Shown piece after piece: positions 1-9,448 of a stretch of DNA of 64,000 bases. The position numbers and the translations under genes were made by a program. The DNA is from Bradysia coprophila (lineage: Eukaryota > Arthropoda > Insecta > Diptera > Sciaridae). Under the pieces are notes generated by a model. It had not been told where the DNA came from and made no database searches. It saw nothing but the letters and a program-made list of their open reading frames with translations. Positions within the stretch are counted from its first letter, which is position 1, and each line of letters opens with the position of its first letter. The stretch spans positions 5,157,716 through 5,221,715 of the forward strand of contig NW_023503376.1 of NCBI RefSeq assembly GCF_014529535.1, in the 5' to 3' direction.

Positions 1-1700
1 TATGTATGGCCTGGCCATAGCACTGTTACTGTAGCAGAGCTGTGGTATGGCCTAATAGTTCGCATTTTTTGCTTGATGGTAAATAAAGGTACAAATAGCC
101 ATAATATGAGCCTTTCATTACCTCAGGTTTAGCCGCTAAAGGAGCCTGCTTTACGCATGCATATCAAATTTAGGACAGAGAGCAAAGACAGTTTCATGAA
201 CTGAAATGAACTTTTGGTATTTGTTAATGACACCAATAAAGTAGGTCACAATAGGGGCTTTACTTGACAGTCCATATATCATTTTAGGGATTCATCACAG
301 CTCTGCTCCTAGCATGTACATAAGTAATATTTGAAGGCTTATACAATCAAAATAGAGCTTGCATTTCTTTCGTAACGACAGGACTACAGCCCTGCTTCTA
401 GCATGAAGGCTTTTGACGTTGGGAAAATTAGTGCTCATCCTGGGAGCAGAGCTATGTATTACTACATGTTTGTGAGATAAGGACAGGGGATAGGAAATGT
501 GTAGATTGGAAAAACGTTGATTTTAGCATATGAACGATATCCGATCGTCCGATATTCGGCAAAGTCAATTTTTTGTAATATATCGATACATGAGACGGAC
601 AATCGAGAAGGCCTCTCATGTATCGATATCCCATTTTATCGTATGAGCGAAAACGAAACAACAACAGTTGCACCTGTCAATAATTACCAATTTATTCTTC
701 TAGATAAATAAACATGACGTCACAACATGGCACGAGTATGATGAACTTGACTACTATTCGCATCACGTTTGTATCTATATCTTGTATCTCTTTCACACTT
801 GTGACATACTTTATGAACGGTTCCAAACGTAGTAGATTATGCACGTCTGTCCAAAATGATTATCGTTTTTGGCAGATAAAAAAAAAAGTTTTACATTGGA
901 CCTGTGTTCACAAACTGACCTACTCATAGGAGAATGGAGTTTATAAACTAAGGGTAAAATCTATTACAATTTAGTATTTTTCTTCATCAAAAGTCTGCTG
1001 TCACTGAATTATTTTTTCATGAACAAACTTCACTGCAGTGACATTTCATGGGAATGAATCGATGTGAAGTTGTTACACACAAAAATAGTACAGTGAGAAT
1101 GAAGTACTACAAAAAAATGTGGCGCCTCTACAGGCCAACCGACTAGGCGAATTGAAACTGATCGAATCGTCATATAATCATAAAATCTACTAATTCATTC
1201 GCTTTGACGCATCAAAGTCGACAGAAGATCACCAGCAGTGTTTGATGCATCAATGTAGTCAACTAACTCCTGTTTCTTTGTAAACAATTCCGGCATCTTT
1301 CATCACCCCTAATATAAATCTGAAAAAATCCTAATCGAGGTTCTGACTCAATGAAACTTCCTAGGTTAAACGAACCATACATGTTGCAATTGAGGGACAG
1401 CGGATGCGATCATCAATTACATTTTTGCTGACGCACGCACTGGATTTCAAATAGATATTTGTTGATTGATTTCGTTGTTAACTGATAATATTGTCCAAAA
1501 CGAAATGCGTGTACGACTGACCTCAATCTCCCCATTATATCATTATTACGCCACGTAATTCAGTTAATTAGGATTTCTACGAATAAAGAAAACCTAGCGA
1601 AACTTCCATTGGAATAATTTAATAAAAAACAAATGATCAAAACATGTGCGACCTTATTTTTATTATTTTTATTGCACGGTAACCGACAAATTGCAACTAA
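1..1700. other. Intergenic DNA, no gene seen
   Basis: No open frame here looks like a protein: all are short, biased by AT-rich sequence and lack recognisable motifs. There is a small hairpin around 580-632 (ATCGATACATGAG and its inverse) and repeated 'CTGCTYCTAGCATG' phrases near 302 and 392. The last part is the upstream region of the secreted peptide gene at 1821. Confidence 0.6.
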
Positions 1701-1717
1701 CCACTGTATGTCTGGAG

Positions 1718-1746
1718 TATATAAGAGCCTGCGATAATTCATCAGT
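1718..1746 (+). promoter_or_regulatory. TATA box and initiator of secreted peptide gene
   Basis: TATATAAG lies at 1718-1725 and an arthropod-type initiator TCAGT at 1742-1746, about 26 bases downstream. The start codon at 1821 follows after an 80-base leader. The other secreted peptide gene (minus strand) also has a TATA box plus a TCAGT initiator. Confidence 0.6.
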
Positions 1747-1820
1747 GAGCAATTGTGGATCAGTCGTTGGAGCTCACATTTCGTTGAATATCCTTTGAAT
1801 TATCACCGAACGCACGCATC

Positions 1821-2522
1821 ATGAAATTCGTTTTTTTCCTACTGATTGCCTTTTTCGGTATTCAGGTAAGTTTCAGAATTTTTTTTTATAAAGAAAATGT
1901 TCAAAAGTTTAGTTGTCTTATTGAAAGTAAGCTTTTTTGCCTCTAATCGTTCCATTGTTTACATATTGTGTAAAACTGGTGTTAGGGAATCTCCCGCCGC
2001 GTCATACACAATAACTCACAAAGTGATATCTTCATTATACAAAATGTGTCAAAATGTGAATTATTGTGAATGACGCGGCGCGAGATTCCTAGCAACCGTA
2101 AAACTAGCGTTGTGTCAACGCACTTCAAGCAAAAGTGGTACTCTAAATAGGGTACTGAAACTTGTCAGTGCTCCATACAAAATTTTTCACTGTAAAAAGA
2201 GTGGTGATAAAATTTCATACAAAAAGTACTCTATTTGACAGCTGTCATAAATAGGACTTTTGCTTGAAGTGCATTGGTTGTCTGTTCATGCACAAAACTG
2301 TAAGTTTTATTAATCCTTTAATGTTTTCAACAGGTTCTCTTTGCGGCCGAAATTGTGAATAATGCCTTGAATTTACTTGACTTAAAAAGGGATGACACCT
2401 GCGTTCCGATATGTCCGGTTCCCATTTCTAATAAAGTAAAATGTTTGACATCAACAACCTGTCCCGGATTGAAGCTCGCCTATGCAAGGAATAAAAGAGG
2501 AGATTATCGTTTCCCGTGCTAA
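1821..2522 (+). CDS. Small secreted cysteine-rich peptide, two exons
   Basis: Exon 1 is 1821-1865 and exon 2 is 2334-2522, joined by a GT-AG intron in phase 0; the product is 77 aa. The first 15 codons (MKFVFFLLIAFFGIQ) form the hydrophobic core of a signal peptide, and cleavage is likely near the VLFAA segment at the start of exon 2. The mature part carries five cysteines in a C-x3-C-x9-C-x6-C pattern plus a C-terminal Cys, after a basic NKRGDYR stretch. AATAAA follows at 2622-2627. I do not recognise the family; an immune or inhibitor-like secreted peptide is possible but not shown. The exon-intron plan (phase-0 break after the signal-peptide Gln) is the same as in the minus-strand gene at 5656-6043, so the two may be distantly related. 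The intron carries two MITE-like insertions. Confidence 0.75.
1981..2096. repeat. Short hairpin MITE in intron
   Basis: The ends GTTAGGGAATCTCCCGCCGC and its imperfect inverse (GCGGCGCGAGATTCCTAGCAAC) bound a 116-bp element inside the intron of the secreted peptide gene. The centre is AT-rich with repeated AAAATGTGT words. No coding capacity. No clear target duplication was seen. Confidence 0.6.
2116..2276. mobile_element. MITE, CACTTCAAGC family, copy 1
   Basis: 161 bp with terminal inverted repeats CAACGCACTTCAAGCAAAAG / CTTTTGCTTGAAGTGCATTG. The inside holds a second inverted pair (AGTACT/ATTTGACAGCTGTC and GGTACTCTAAATAGGGTACT). Related copies lie at 3924-4077, 30997-31157 and 47803-47963, with a fragment at 34814-34867. 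This copy sits in the intron of the secreted peptide gene. Confidence 0.85.
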
Positions 2523-2789
2523 ATGTCTGTTCACTTTTTCTGTAAACTGGAGTGTCTTCGTATTATGTAACTCATCTTTTTATTAGACATTTTAAGTCTG
2601 TATGTTATTAGCAAGTTAATTAATAAAATAACATTTTATTTAAATGGACGTTTCAATGAGTATTCGACTGGGGAGGATAGTGTACGGATTCTGTCCAGCT
2701 GGCTATTTTCAATTGATTTACTTTTGTAAATTATCTTGAAAGCAAAAATTGTGTTACATCATCACCTCTCTATACCACATTGGTCCATT

Positions 2790-3029
2790 GTGAGGAATCC
2801 TTTTACTGCGATCCTGCTGCTTACAGTTAATCTGCAAGTATCACCACATGCAATTCAAACGTTGAAAATAGTCTGTATAACCAATTTGAAATCCATTGAC
2901 GTCAGCATTAATTGCATTACTCCACCCTGTTTTATTGTCGACGATATGATAAGCGAACAGAAGAGAGTGCAAGTTGTATGTGAATCCAGGTCAACAGCCC
3001 TTAAAAGGTCGTTCATAGTGTGCTGCTAA
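2790..3029 (+). pseudogene. Possible third secreted-peptide-like frame, no ATG
   Basis: An open frame begins at a GTG (2790) with a signal-peptide-like stretch (FTAILLLTVNLQ) followed by six cysteines, ending CC-stop at 3027-3029. AATAAA follows only 14 bases later (3043-3048). The hydrophobic start ends in CAA|GTATCA, which recalls the exon-1 boundary of the neighbouring secreted peptide genes, but no in-frame downstream exon is evident. It could be a decayed paralog or chance. No ATG is present where expected. Confidence 0.25.
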
Positions 3030-3920
3030 CACACATTTTCCAAATAAAGAAAAAATTGGCACAGAAAATACATTTTCATTTGAGCACAAAGACATTGCTA
3101 AAAATACATGCTCACCACTTTGATGGTGGGTGTGCGAATACTGAAGGGGATAAACTTACACCCATGGATGTAAACATTTTGTTTGTTGGCAAATATTATG
3201 GTCGATTCCATTCCGACTGTTTGCTATGTTTCGTATGCTTTCCAATAAATAAAATTCTGACTACGTACATAGATGGTCACAGCTTCCCATCCATGGATAT
3301 TCCAACACATTGAGCCACCCTCAAAATACCGTGTAACACGAATGTGTTGGTATAACTTGTGAGAGTGCGTCGTGTTTCTATATCTGTTTACATTAGGAGT
3401 CGACTGATGGTGGATTCAGAACAGTTAAGCATTTTATTCGACGTCTGCACCCGTTCCACTCAAATTTTCATCAGTCTTTGATTGTAGAAGTTTTCCCATG
3501 TACCCAAACGCAAGTGTTTCTGACGAACGTCATCCAAAGACATTCTAATCAATTTATTCATCTGTAAAAGTGCAAAAGTTTTGCAGTCTACCGTGGAATG
3601 ATGAATGAAAGCTTATTGCGACAGCAAAGCCACATACTTTGTTTGAACGTTTGGAGGGGGAAGTATATCTAATGCAAATATAACATTAAATTTCCACATT
3701 TGAACCGAATGGTATACGAACTAAACAAGCTTTCTGGTTCCATAAATTTGTTGTATATGCACGACGTTGGAAAGTTTGTTGAATTGCACGGTGCGAAAGT
3801 TAATTTAAAAAGTTTTCTCATTTGTGTTAAAATCGGATCTGGTTGATATATTGGCTCCAGCTGCACTGTGTGTGTCATAACGTTCATTTGCATTTGCAAT
3901 GTTTCCAATATTTTAAATAT
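3030..3920. other. Intergenic, no gene seen
   Basis: Short open frames only, none with recognisable motifs or gene-like composition. The stretch lies between the putative peptide relic and a MITE copy. Confidence 0.5.
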
Positions 3921-3923
3921 TAG

Positions 3924-4077
3924 CAACGCACTGCAAGCATGAGTGGTACTCTAAATAGAGTACTGAAACTTGACAGTGTGTCACACAACTGTAAAACACT
4001 GTAAAAAATAATTTCATACAAAATAGTACTATATTTGACAGATGTCGACTTTGAACACTTTTGCTTGAAGTGCGTTG
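3924..4077. mobile_element. MITE, CACTTCAAGC family, copy 2
   Basis: The ends CAACGCACTGCAAGCA and TGCTTGAAGTGCGTTG match the family, with internal AGTACT/GACAG motifs in the same order as copy 1. It is more diverged, with one mismatch in the left terminus. Confidence 0.8.
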
Positions 4078-4099
4078 ATATTAGTCAACAAATTATTTC

Positions 4100-4195
4100 T
4101 TGACCTCGGGTAGAAAAGTAGGAAATTTCAATTCTCCAGTGACTAGAAATGAAATTTCCCACTTTTACTGTTCTTACGTTAGTAACAAATAACTA
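4100..4195. repeat. Short inverted repeat, GGAAATTTC family, copy 1
   Basis: The TTGACCTCGGG-AAAAGTAGGAAATTTC left arm mirrors GAAATTTCCCACTTTTACT on the right, followed by ACAAATAACTATT. A second copy is at 31491-31593. Both copies lie close to the dispersed GGGGCCGAAAATGAGGG repeat. Confidence 0.5.
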
Positions 4196-4375
4196 TTACT
4201 TGCAGCACCCTTGACACCGTTGACACTGGCGACAATTTTCATTTTCGCAGGGCCAGGTAAGTAAAATAACTTACGTAATTGTTTGGAGATTGTACGAGGG
4301 ATTATAGCCCTTGCCTTCGGCTCAGGCTACAAACCTCCCTTTCCTCAAACCAAAAATCTCCAAAGAAGAACATAA

Positions 4376-4530
4376 TAAGAGCCGAAAATAAGGGAGTTTT
4401 GAGATTTTTCTCTGGTTTTCGACCCCTTACATGAAAATTTTTTTGAGTATCTGTTTTGGACGATTGATTTTAGGCAATTTCGCGAGTTGTAGCCCGAACG
4501 AAGTGATAAAACAGATAAACAAATAACTAG
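4376..4530. repeat. Dispersed repeat, GACGATTGATTTTAGGCA family, copy 1
   Basis: Contains GAAAATAAGGGAGTTTTGAG, CGACCCCTTACATGAAAATT, TTTTGGACGATTGATTTTAG and a final ACAAATAACTA. The same order of blocks is seen at 31158-31345, 36680-36880 (longer, with its own inverted arm), inverted at 40155-40370, and partly at 8040-8180. A non-autonomous transposon family is likely. Confidence 0.6.
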
Positions 4531-4863
4531 TACATGACTTTACTAAGGATAAAAAGATCAAAAGTAGGGTCTTCCCAGCTTCGCCTCGGATCAACAAACA
4601 CACGAAAACGAGACTTTTCACTTTTATACCGAGTTTTGTAATGGATTTTACATGCTGAGGCCCTCGAAAGAAGTGCTTGAAGCATGAAAAGTACGGTTTT
4701 CGATACATGTAGCATGTAAAAGAGTATTTTTGCCTGAAAATGTTAAATTAATAACAAACGTTTTGCATCCTGGGGTATTGCGACTGATAGGGTTTGTGTC
4801 TTTGCTCAGACATTAATTACTCTTAAATTTGAACTGGGAGAATATCCACCATCAGATATCAAC

Positions 4864-5002
4864 CAGGGCCTATTTTTCAGAAATTTGTTTCTCAAATTTC
4901 TAACAACTTTCTAAAATATCTGAGAAATTTCAGATTTAATTTTAGAATTTTTAGACTTTTTTTAGAAGTTTCGGAAATAATATTTCTCAAAAATAGGACC
5001 TG
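4864..5002. mobile_element. hAT-like MITE with CAGGGCCTATTTTT termini
   Basis: The 139-bp palindrome-rich element starts CAGGGCCTATTTTTCAGAAAT and ends ATTTCTCAAAAATAGGACCTG. CAGGG-type ends are typical of hAT MITEs, but I do not see a convincing 8-bp target duplication here. Confidence 0.55.
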
Positions 5003-5655
5003 AGAACATCAAAGCCACCATACCAAAAATGGATTCGTGCTGCATGCAATCCGATGGCACAAATGATTTTTCTTCAGGCTATTGGTTTCATAGAAAGGAT
5101 ACACTTCCAAGTAATTTCGCGTGACAATAATGCTGGGTTTTCCATTGTTTAGTCTGCTAGTCTAGGTGAATTTAACTGCAACATTCTTTAGCAAAACTCT
5201 AATTCCAGCGAACAAAATATGGTGAATGGTATCGTTGTAAAGCTAAGCGATCATTCTTTAATATGCAATTCATTTTTAGTCAAAAATGTTTGATTCGTTT
5301 CATTTCATGTCAGTTTAAAAAGACAAAGAATTAGTCTGGCATATCTCGTTGAAACCTGATTTTATACAATTTAGTTCAAAGTTTTGCAAATTCACTCTTG
5401 ATTCTATATTTTATAGAAACTCGATAATGTTGTAGAGATTCAAGAAACATTTCTTGAAATTTAAAAAAAATTGAGAAATAGAAGAAATGATGTTTGATTG
5501 AATGGGTTCTGCTACATGTATGCTAATAATAAATATTAATCTATACTAGGTCTGACTGTGCATGCACCTGCAGGTGCTTGTATTTAAGGCTTAATATTTT
5601 TTTTTAATTGAAACAAAAAAAAATCTTGAATCGTATCAGAGAATATTTATTCAAT

Positions 5656-6043
5656 TTACTTGTCAATGTATTCTGGATATTCTGGATATGTTTCATTTGA
5701 ACAACAATTCCATTGCACTGGGCATCCGTTTGCGTCTATTTTCTTGCAAGGAAAACCAATCAAACAAGTCATGTACATTCCCTCCTCCTCATTAAAGTCT
5801 GGACAAGGTACACATTCCCAAATGAAACATTTAGTGTTCGGGTCGTACTCATAAATTCCATAAGTGTTCGGCTCACATGGTTTCGGAAAAGATAAGCATG
5901 GAAGTGGTCGTATTATTGCATTTACGTTAACGTTCTAAGTGATCAATTTCGTTTAATTTAAAAAAAAAAAAAATCTTTTAAATTGGATTATCTAGTTTTA
6001 CCTGAAGTAGAACAACACTTAGAGCTATTACGAGGATCTTCAT
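5656..6043 (-). CDS. Secreted ten-cysteine peptide, two exons
   Basis: On the minus strand exon 1 is 6043-6002 (MKILVIALSVVLLQ) and exon 2 is 5934-5656; the intron is GT-AG, phase 0. The product is 106 aa: a signal peptide, then a mature chain with ten cysteines including a CxxC (ECVPC) and a CC pair, an acidic NEEEG stretch and a C-terminal YPEYPEYIDK tail. The spacing resembles small secreted protease-inhibitor or VWC-like folds, but I cannot assign a family. AATAAA (5651-5646) lies just past the stop. The start codon is remarkable: a hAT-like MITE lies immediately upstream and its 8-bp target duplication, ATGAAGAT, contains the initiator codon and codons 2-3, so the ATG exists twice. The true ORF still begins with the gene-proximal copy. 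Confidence 0.8.
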
Positions 6044-6429
6044 TAGGCATGGGCGATAATGGAAATGATTATCGATAATTATCAATTATCGATAATCGAT
6101 AATTATCGACTTTTTTTATCGAAATTTATCAAAAAAATATCGATAATCGATAATTATTGATATTTTGATAATTATCAAGATATCGATAATTCGATATATC
6201 GATATTTCGGTCCGAAAATCCGATATTTATCGATATATTCCGATATATCGGTATATTATCTTGAATTTTCAGATAAATATCAAAATATCGATATTTCGAT
6301 AATTATCGAATTTCGATATTTTGATAATTATCGATAATTATTAAATTATCGATAACGATATGATTAATCGATTATCGATAATTTCTTTCGATTGATATTA
6401 TCGATAATTTTGAACGCCTCCCATCCCTA
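6044..6429. mobile_element. hAT-like MITE inserted at a start codon
   Basis: 386 bp of ATCGATAATTATCGA-type palindromes, with ends TAGGCATGGGCG (left) and CGCCTCCCATCCCTA (right). It is flanked by a perfect 8-bp duplication ATCTTCAT (6036-6043 and 6430-6437), which reads ATGAAGAT on the minus strand: the initiator and next codons of the peptide gene. Termini of TAGRSATGRGCG type and 8-bp duplications are characteristic of hAT elements. The element now forms most of the 5' leader of the gene. It is related by its ends to the element at 51831-52394. Confidence 0.88.
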
Positions 6430-6469
6430 ATCTTCATGATTCGACTTTAATTTTTGTAACAAAGGTGAG

Positions 6470-6506
6470 ACTGAAGGTAATTACCGTACTGAGCAACGTA
6501 TTTATA
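6470..6506 (-). promoter_or_regulatory. TATA box and initiator of the ten-cysteine peptide gene
   Basis: TATAAATA on the minus strand at 6506-6499, with TTCAGTC initiator at 6474-6470, about 34 bases downstream. Another TCAGT at 6492-6488 is too close to the TATA box. From this start the leader is about 35 bases to the duplicated upstream ATG, then the 386-bp MITE, then the real ATG. Confidence 0.5.
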
Positions 6507-6519
6507 CACTCGTGTATCG

Positions 6520-8235
6520 AAAATTATTTTTATTAATTTATGCGCACAATTGTTATACGATCTGAAAATAGCAGAACAACTGAACCACTAAAAGTTTGCG
6601 AAAAAGATCTGTTTATTTTTCGTTGCTGTTAAGAGGGTACACTAGTACGCGAAAATTGTAGGCTATATTTGAGCGTTTCGAAATTTTTGATCGCTGATAT
6701 ATGGAAGTCGTTCGTTTTAAAAAAATTTACGAACGACGTTTCGAGTTAAAATAGGCCAGCTTTGAATAAAAACGCAGTTTTCTGTGAAAGTTCCATGTGC
6801 TTTAAAAATTTTAATGCAAATTTGGGGTATCGGCACACTTTTCTCAAAGTACAGATAATTGCATTGGAATGCACAACAAACATTGAAATTGAAAAAAAAA
6901 ATTCTGATCACATACGCTTCAAGGAAACTAATTTGATTTTAAAATTATTTCGAAGAATTACAGTCGGAGAAAAATAAATTTCGGGATTTTAAGAGACATC
7001 ATCGTTTTCATCGTTTTTCTGTATTCTCTCATTTCGCATGTTATTTCAAATGGCAATTGAGAGAATTAGAGAAATGATGATATCTCTAAAAAACCCGTAA
7101 TCTATATTTCTCCGACTGTATTGTCACTTCTTTTCGGAACACTAATTAATGCGCATACTGAACTGCTTCTTGGCCAAAAATTAAAGTAAATCGCTTCATA
7201 TTTGACGAACTTTCAACTTAAATGTGAGTTGAATTGTTGCGATTTGACGTTAGGCAAAACGAAAATCCATTGAAAGTGAACTATGGGTGAATGAGTGAAA
7301 AATGAAAGTGGCAAGCTTAAAACCTTACGTGGAATTTGTGTGGAAAATGACGCAAATCCACGGCAGAGTAAAATAAACCAGGCAGTAGGGGTTCACTTTC
7401 GAAACGTCAAATAAGGGACCTAATACACTGTATGAAAATGAACTCAAATGTACACTGTCAACAAATTTATTTAAAAAAAATCGAGGAAAAAAACGTTTTT
7501 GGCGTATAATAGAGCGTTATTCAATAATAAAATTACGAAAATTGGGTAAAAAATTACACGATTTTATTATTCGTTGCGAAGTTATTGTAAGGTCCATTGG
7601 TTCTTTCGTCCCAATTTATTGACCAGGAGCTTTTACGAGTTCAACAACCAACCAAACCCGTTATCATTTACGGTAACTAAAAATCGAGAGATTACTTTTC
7701 TCTGCCGACTTTGAACATTACCTCTACACGGTGTGGTTAAACAAAGTCTAATTAAAAGTGTAATGCAAAGTAATTTATTTTTCTTAATTATTATTAGTAA
7801 TGATCTCCTGATCATTTCAGGCATAAAGAAAGAAAAAAGTCGGTTTTTGAGATAAATTGAATTGTGTGAAAGATTTTGGCATTTTAACAGATCTGGATCA
7901 AATATTCTTTTCTGTTTTTGTTAGTGCGTCGGGTAGCTGATGTCACTAGCTTTCCAACGATACCACTCCTTCCATGCTTCTGACACCATAGACATGTTTG
8001 TTATCAACTTTACTTTACTCTTGTAGTGTTAACAAAAGCGAATAATCAACTAGTTATTTACGTACCGAACGAAGTGAAGGCGACAAGCGAAAGAGCCTAA
8101 AATAAACCGTCCACAACTTTTCATGTAAGGGGCCGCAAATCGGTGAAAATTTCTGCAAAACCACCGTTTTTCGTCCCCGACACATGAAAATTCGTATGAA
8201 TTCACAATGGCCGCCATTTTCTGACAGGGCATTGT
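6520..8235. other. Intergenic with decayed repeats
   Basis: No credible gene. 8040-8180 matches part of the dispersed GACGATTGATTTTAGGCA repeat family (CGACAAGCGAAAGAGCCTAAA, CAACTTTTCATGTAAGGGGC). The rest is AT-rich with short spurious frames. Confidence 0.5.
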
Positions 8236-8491
8236 CATTCGTTTCGGAGTTAGCGGTGGAAATAAGGATTGTGAGTTGACGTTTTACGTGTCGTTGTTGA
8301 GCGTTTTTTTTCTCTGCTATTTTTAGTCAAAAACTCGATACTTTTGAACTTAATTGTTAGTCGTAGTGGTAGTATCACTTAGTATCACGACTCTTGTTGT
8401 ACATCCGTTGGAGTGTACTGTGTACCCCTACGAATTCACCGATAATCATTGGAATAATCATCGTTCGTGACATAACCTACAAATCGTCGTC

Positions 8492-9448
8492 ATGGCATCG
8501 TTATGTAAAACCTGTACGGAACCGATTTTGAATACCGAATTCATAAAATGCGATGGATTGTGCAATCAACATTTCCACATGAAATGTGCCGGTGTAAATA
8601 AGTCGACGCTTAACGCAATTGTGGGAAACCCAAATGTACATTGGTATTGTCATACGTGTAACAATGACCGAATGGATGTTTCATCTTCAATCAACAATTT
8701 GAAACACTCGATGGACCATCTGACTCAGTCATTAGCCTCTAATTTGAGCGACTTCACGAACGGATTTAGGATAATATCAGAAAACCTTGTTGCAAATATA
8801 ACCAGCCGGAGCAATCCGAATGAATCGTCAAACGTGTCAAGTCTATTATCAGTACAAGGGAGTGGATCGAAAAACAACAAAAAGCGACAACGCGATGAAT
8901 CTGACGAGAATTCATTGCCACAAAAGAGAATAATTTTGGGATCTAACATGAGAGACAGATCCATTGCTGCTGTCGATTCTTCTATGGACAACGTCGTGAG
9001 AAATAGCGAACGCCGTAAAAGTGTTGTTGTTTCGAATATTGCACATAACATCACTGCTGAATACTTAACGTCATATATAGCAGCGGAGTTAAACGTTGCA
9101 ATGGAATCGATTCGTGTCACACTTGTCAACAGTAAATCAACGAGAATCAACGCACTGCAATGTAGAGTATCAGCGCCTGAAAGAAATTTCAATGCTCTTA
9201 TGTCACCTGAAACATGGCCAAATAGTGTTAGAATCCGTGAATATGTGTTCAAGTACCAGAATAAGAATGCAACATCGATGAACCATTTTTTAGAGAAACG
9301 AACAATGAGCCAACAACGCCAAGATTCTATTGTCAGCACGCAAGCCCCAAACGATCATTCAACGTCTCCAGCCTCCACGATGTGTATAAACGAGGAAATG
9401 TCAGAATCGGAAATGGATCCTGCGAAAGTGTCCGAACTGACCGAATAA
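8492..9448 (+). CDS. Retrotransposon ORF1 protein with PHD finger
   Basis: 318 aa from an ATG. Residues 5-56 form a C4HC3 PHD-type zinc finger: C5, C8, C20, C24, H29, C32, C53, C56, with the expected aromatic HWYC before the last pair. The middle (about 60-165) is Ser/Asn-rich with a basic KKRQRDES cluster that may act as a nuclear signal. Residues 175-260 (RRKSVVVSNIAHNITAEYL...) look like the RNA-recognition-like segment common in ORF1 proteins. ORF1 proteins of CR1-type elements bind element RNA and often carry PHD fingers. The stop overlaps the ORF2 ATG (TAATG). Confidence 0.85.
   Translation: MASLCKTCTEPILNTEFIKCDGLCNQHFHMKCAGVNKSTLNAIVGNPNVHWYCHTCNNDRMDVSSSINNLKHSMDHLTQSLASNLSDFTNGFRIISENLVANITSRSNPNESSNVSSLLSVQGSGSKNNKKRQRDESDENSLPQKRIILGSNMRDRSIAAVDSSMDNVVRNSERRKSVVVSNIAHNITAEYLTSYIAAELNVAMESIRVTLVNSKSTRINALQCRVSAPERNFNALMSPETWPNSVRIREYVFKYQNKNATSMNHFLEKRTMSQQRQDSIVSTQAPNDHSTSPASTMCINEEMSESEMDPAKVSELTE

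Noticed and set aside
3020-3313. A 97-aa frame with several cysteines after the possible peptide relic
   Set aside because: No signal peptide, no ATG at a sensible place, and it overlaps the AATAAA of the preceding frame. Most likely chance.
8725-9339. A 204-aa minus-strand frame
   Set aside because: It is the shadow of retrotransposon ORF1 on the opposite strand, with no motifs.
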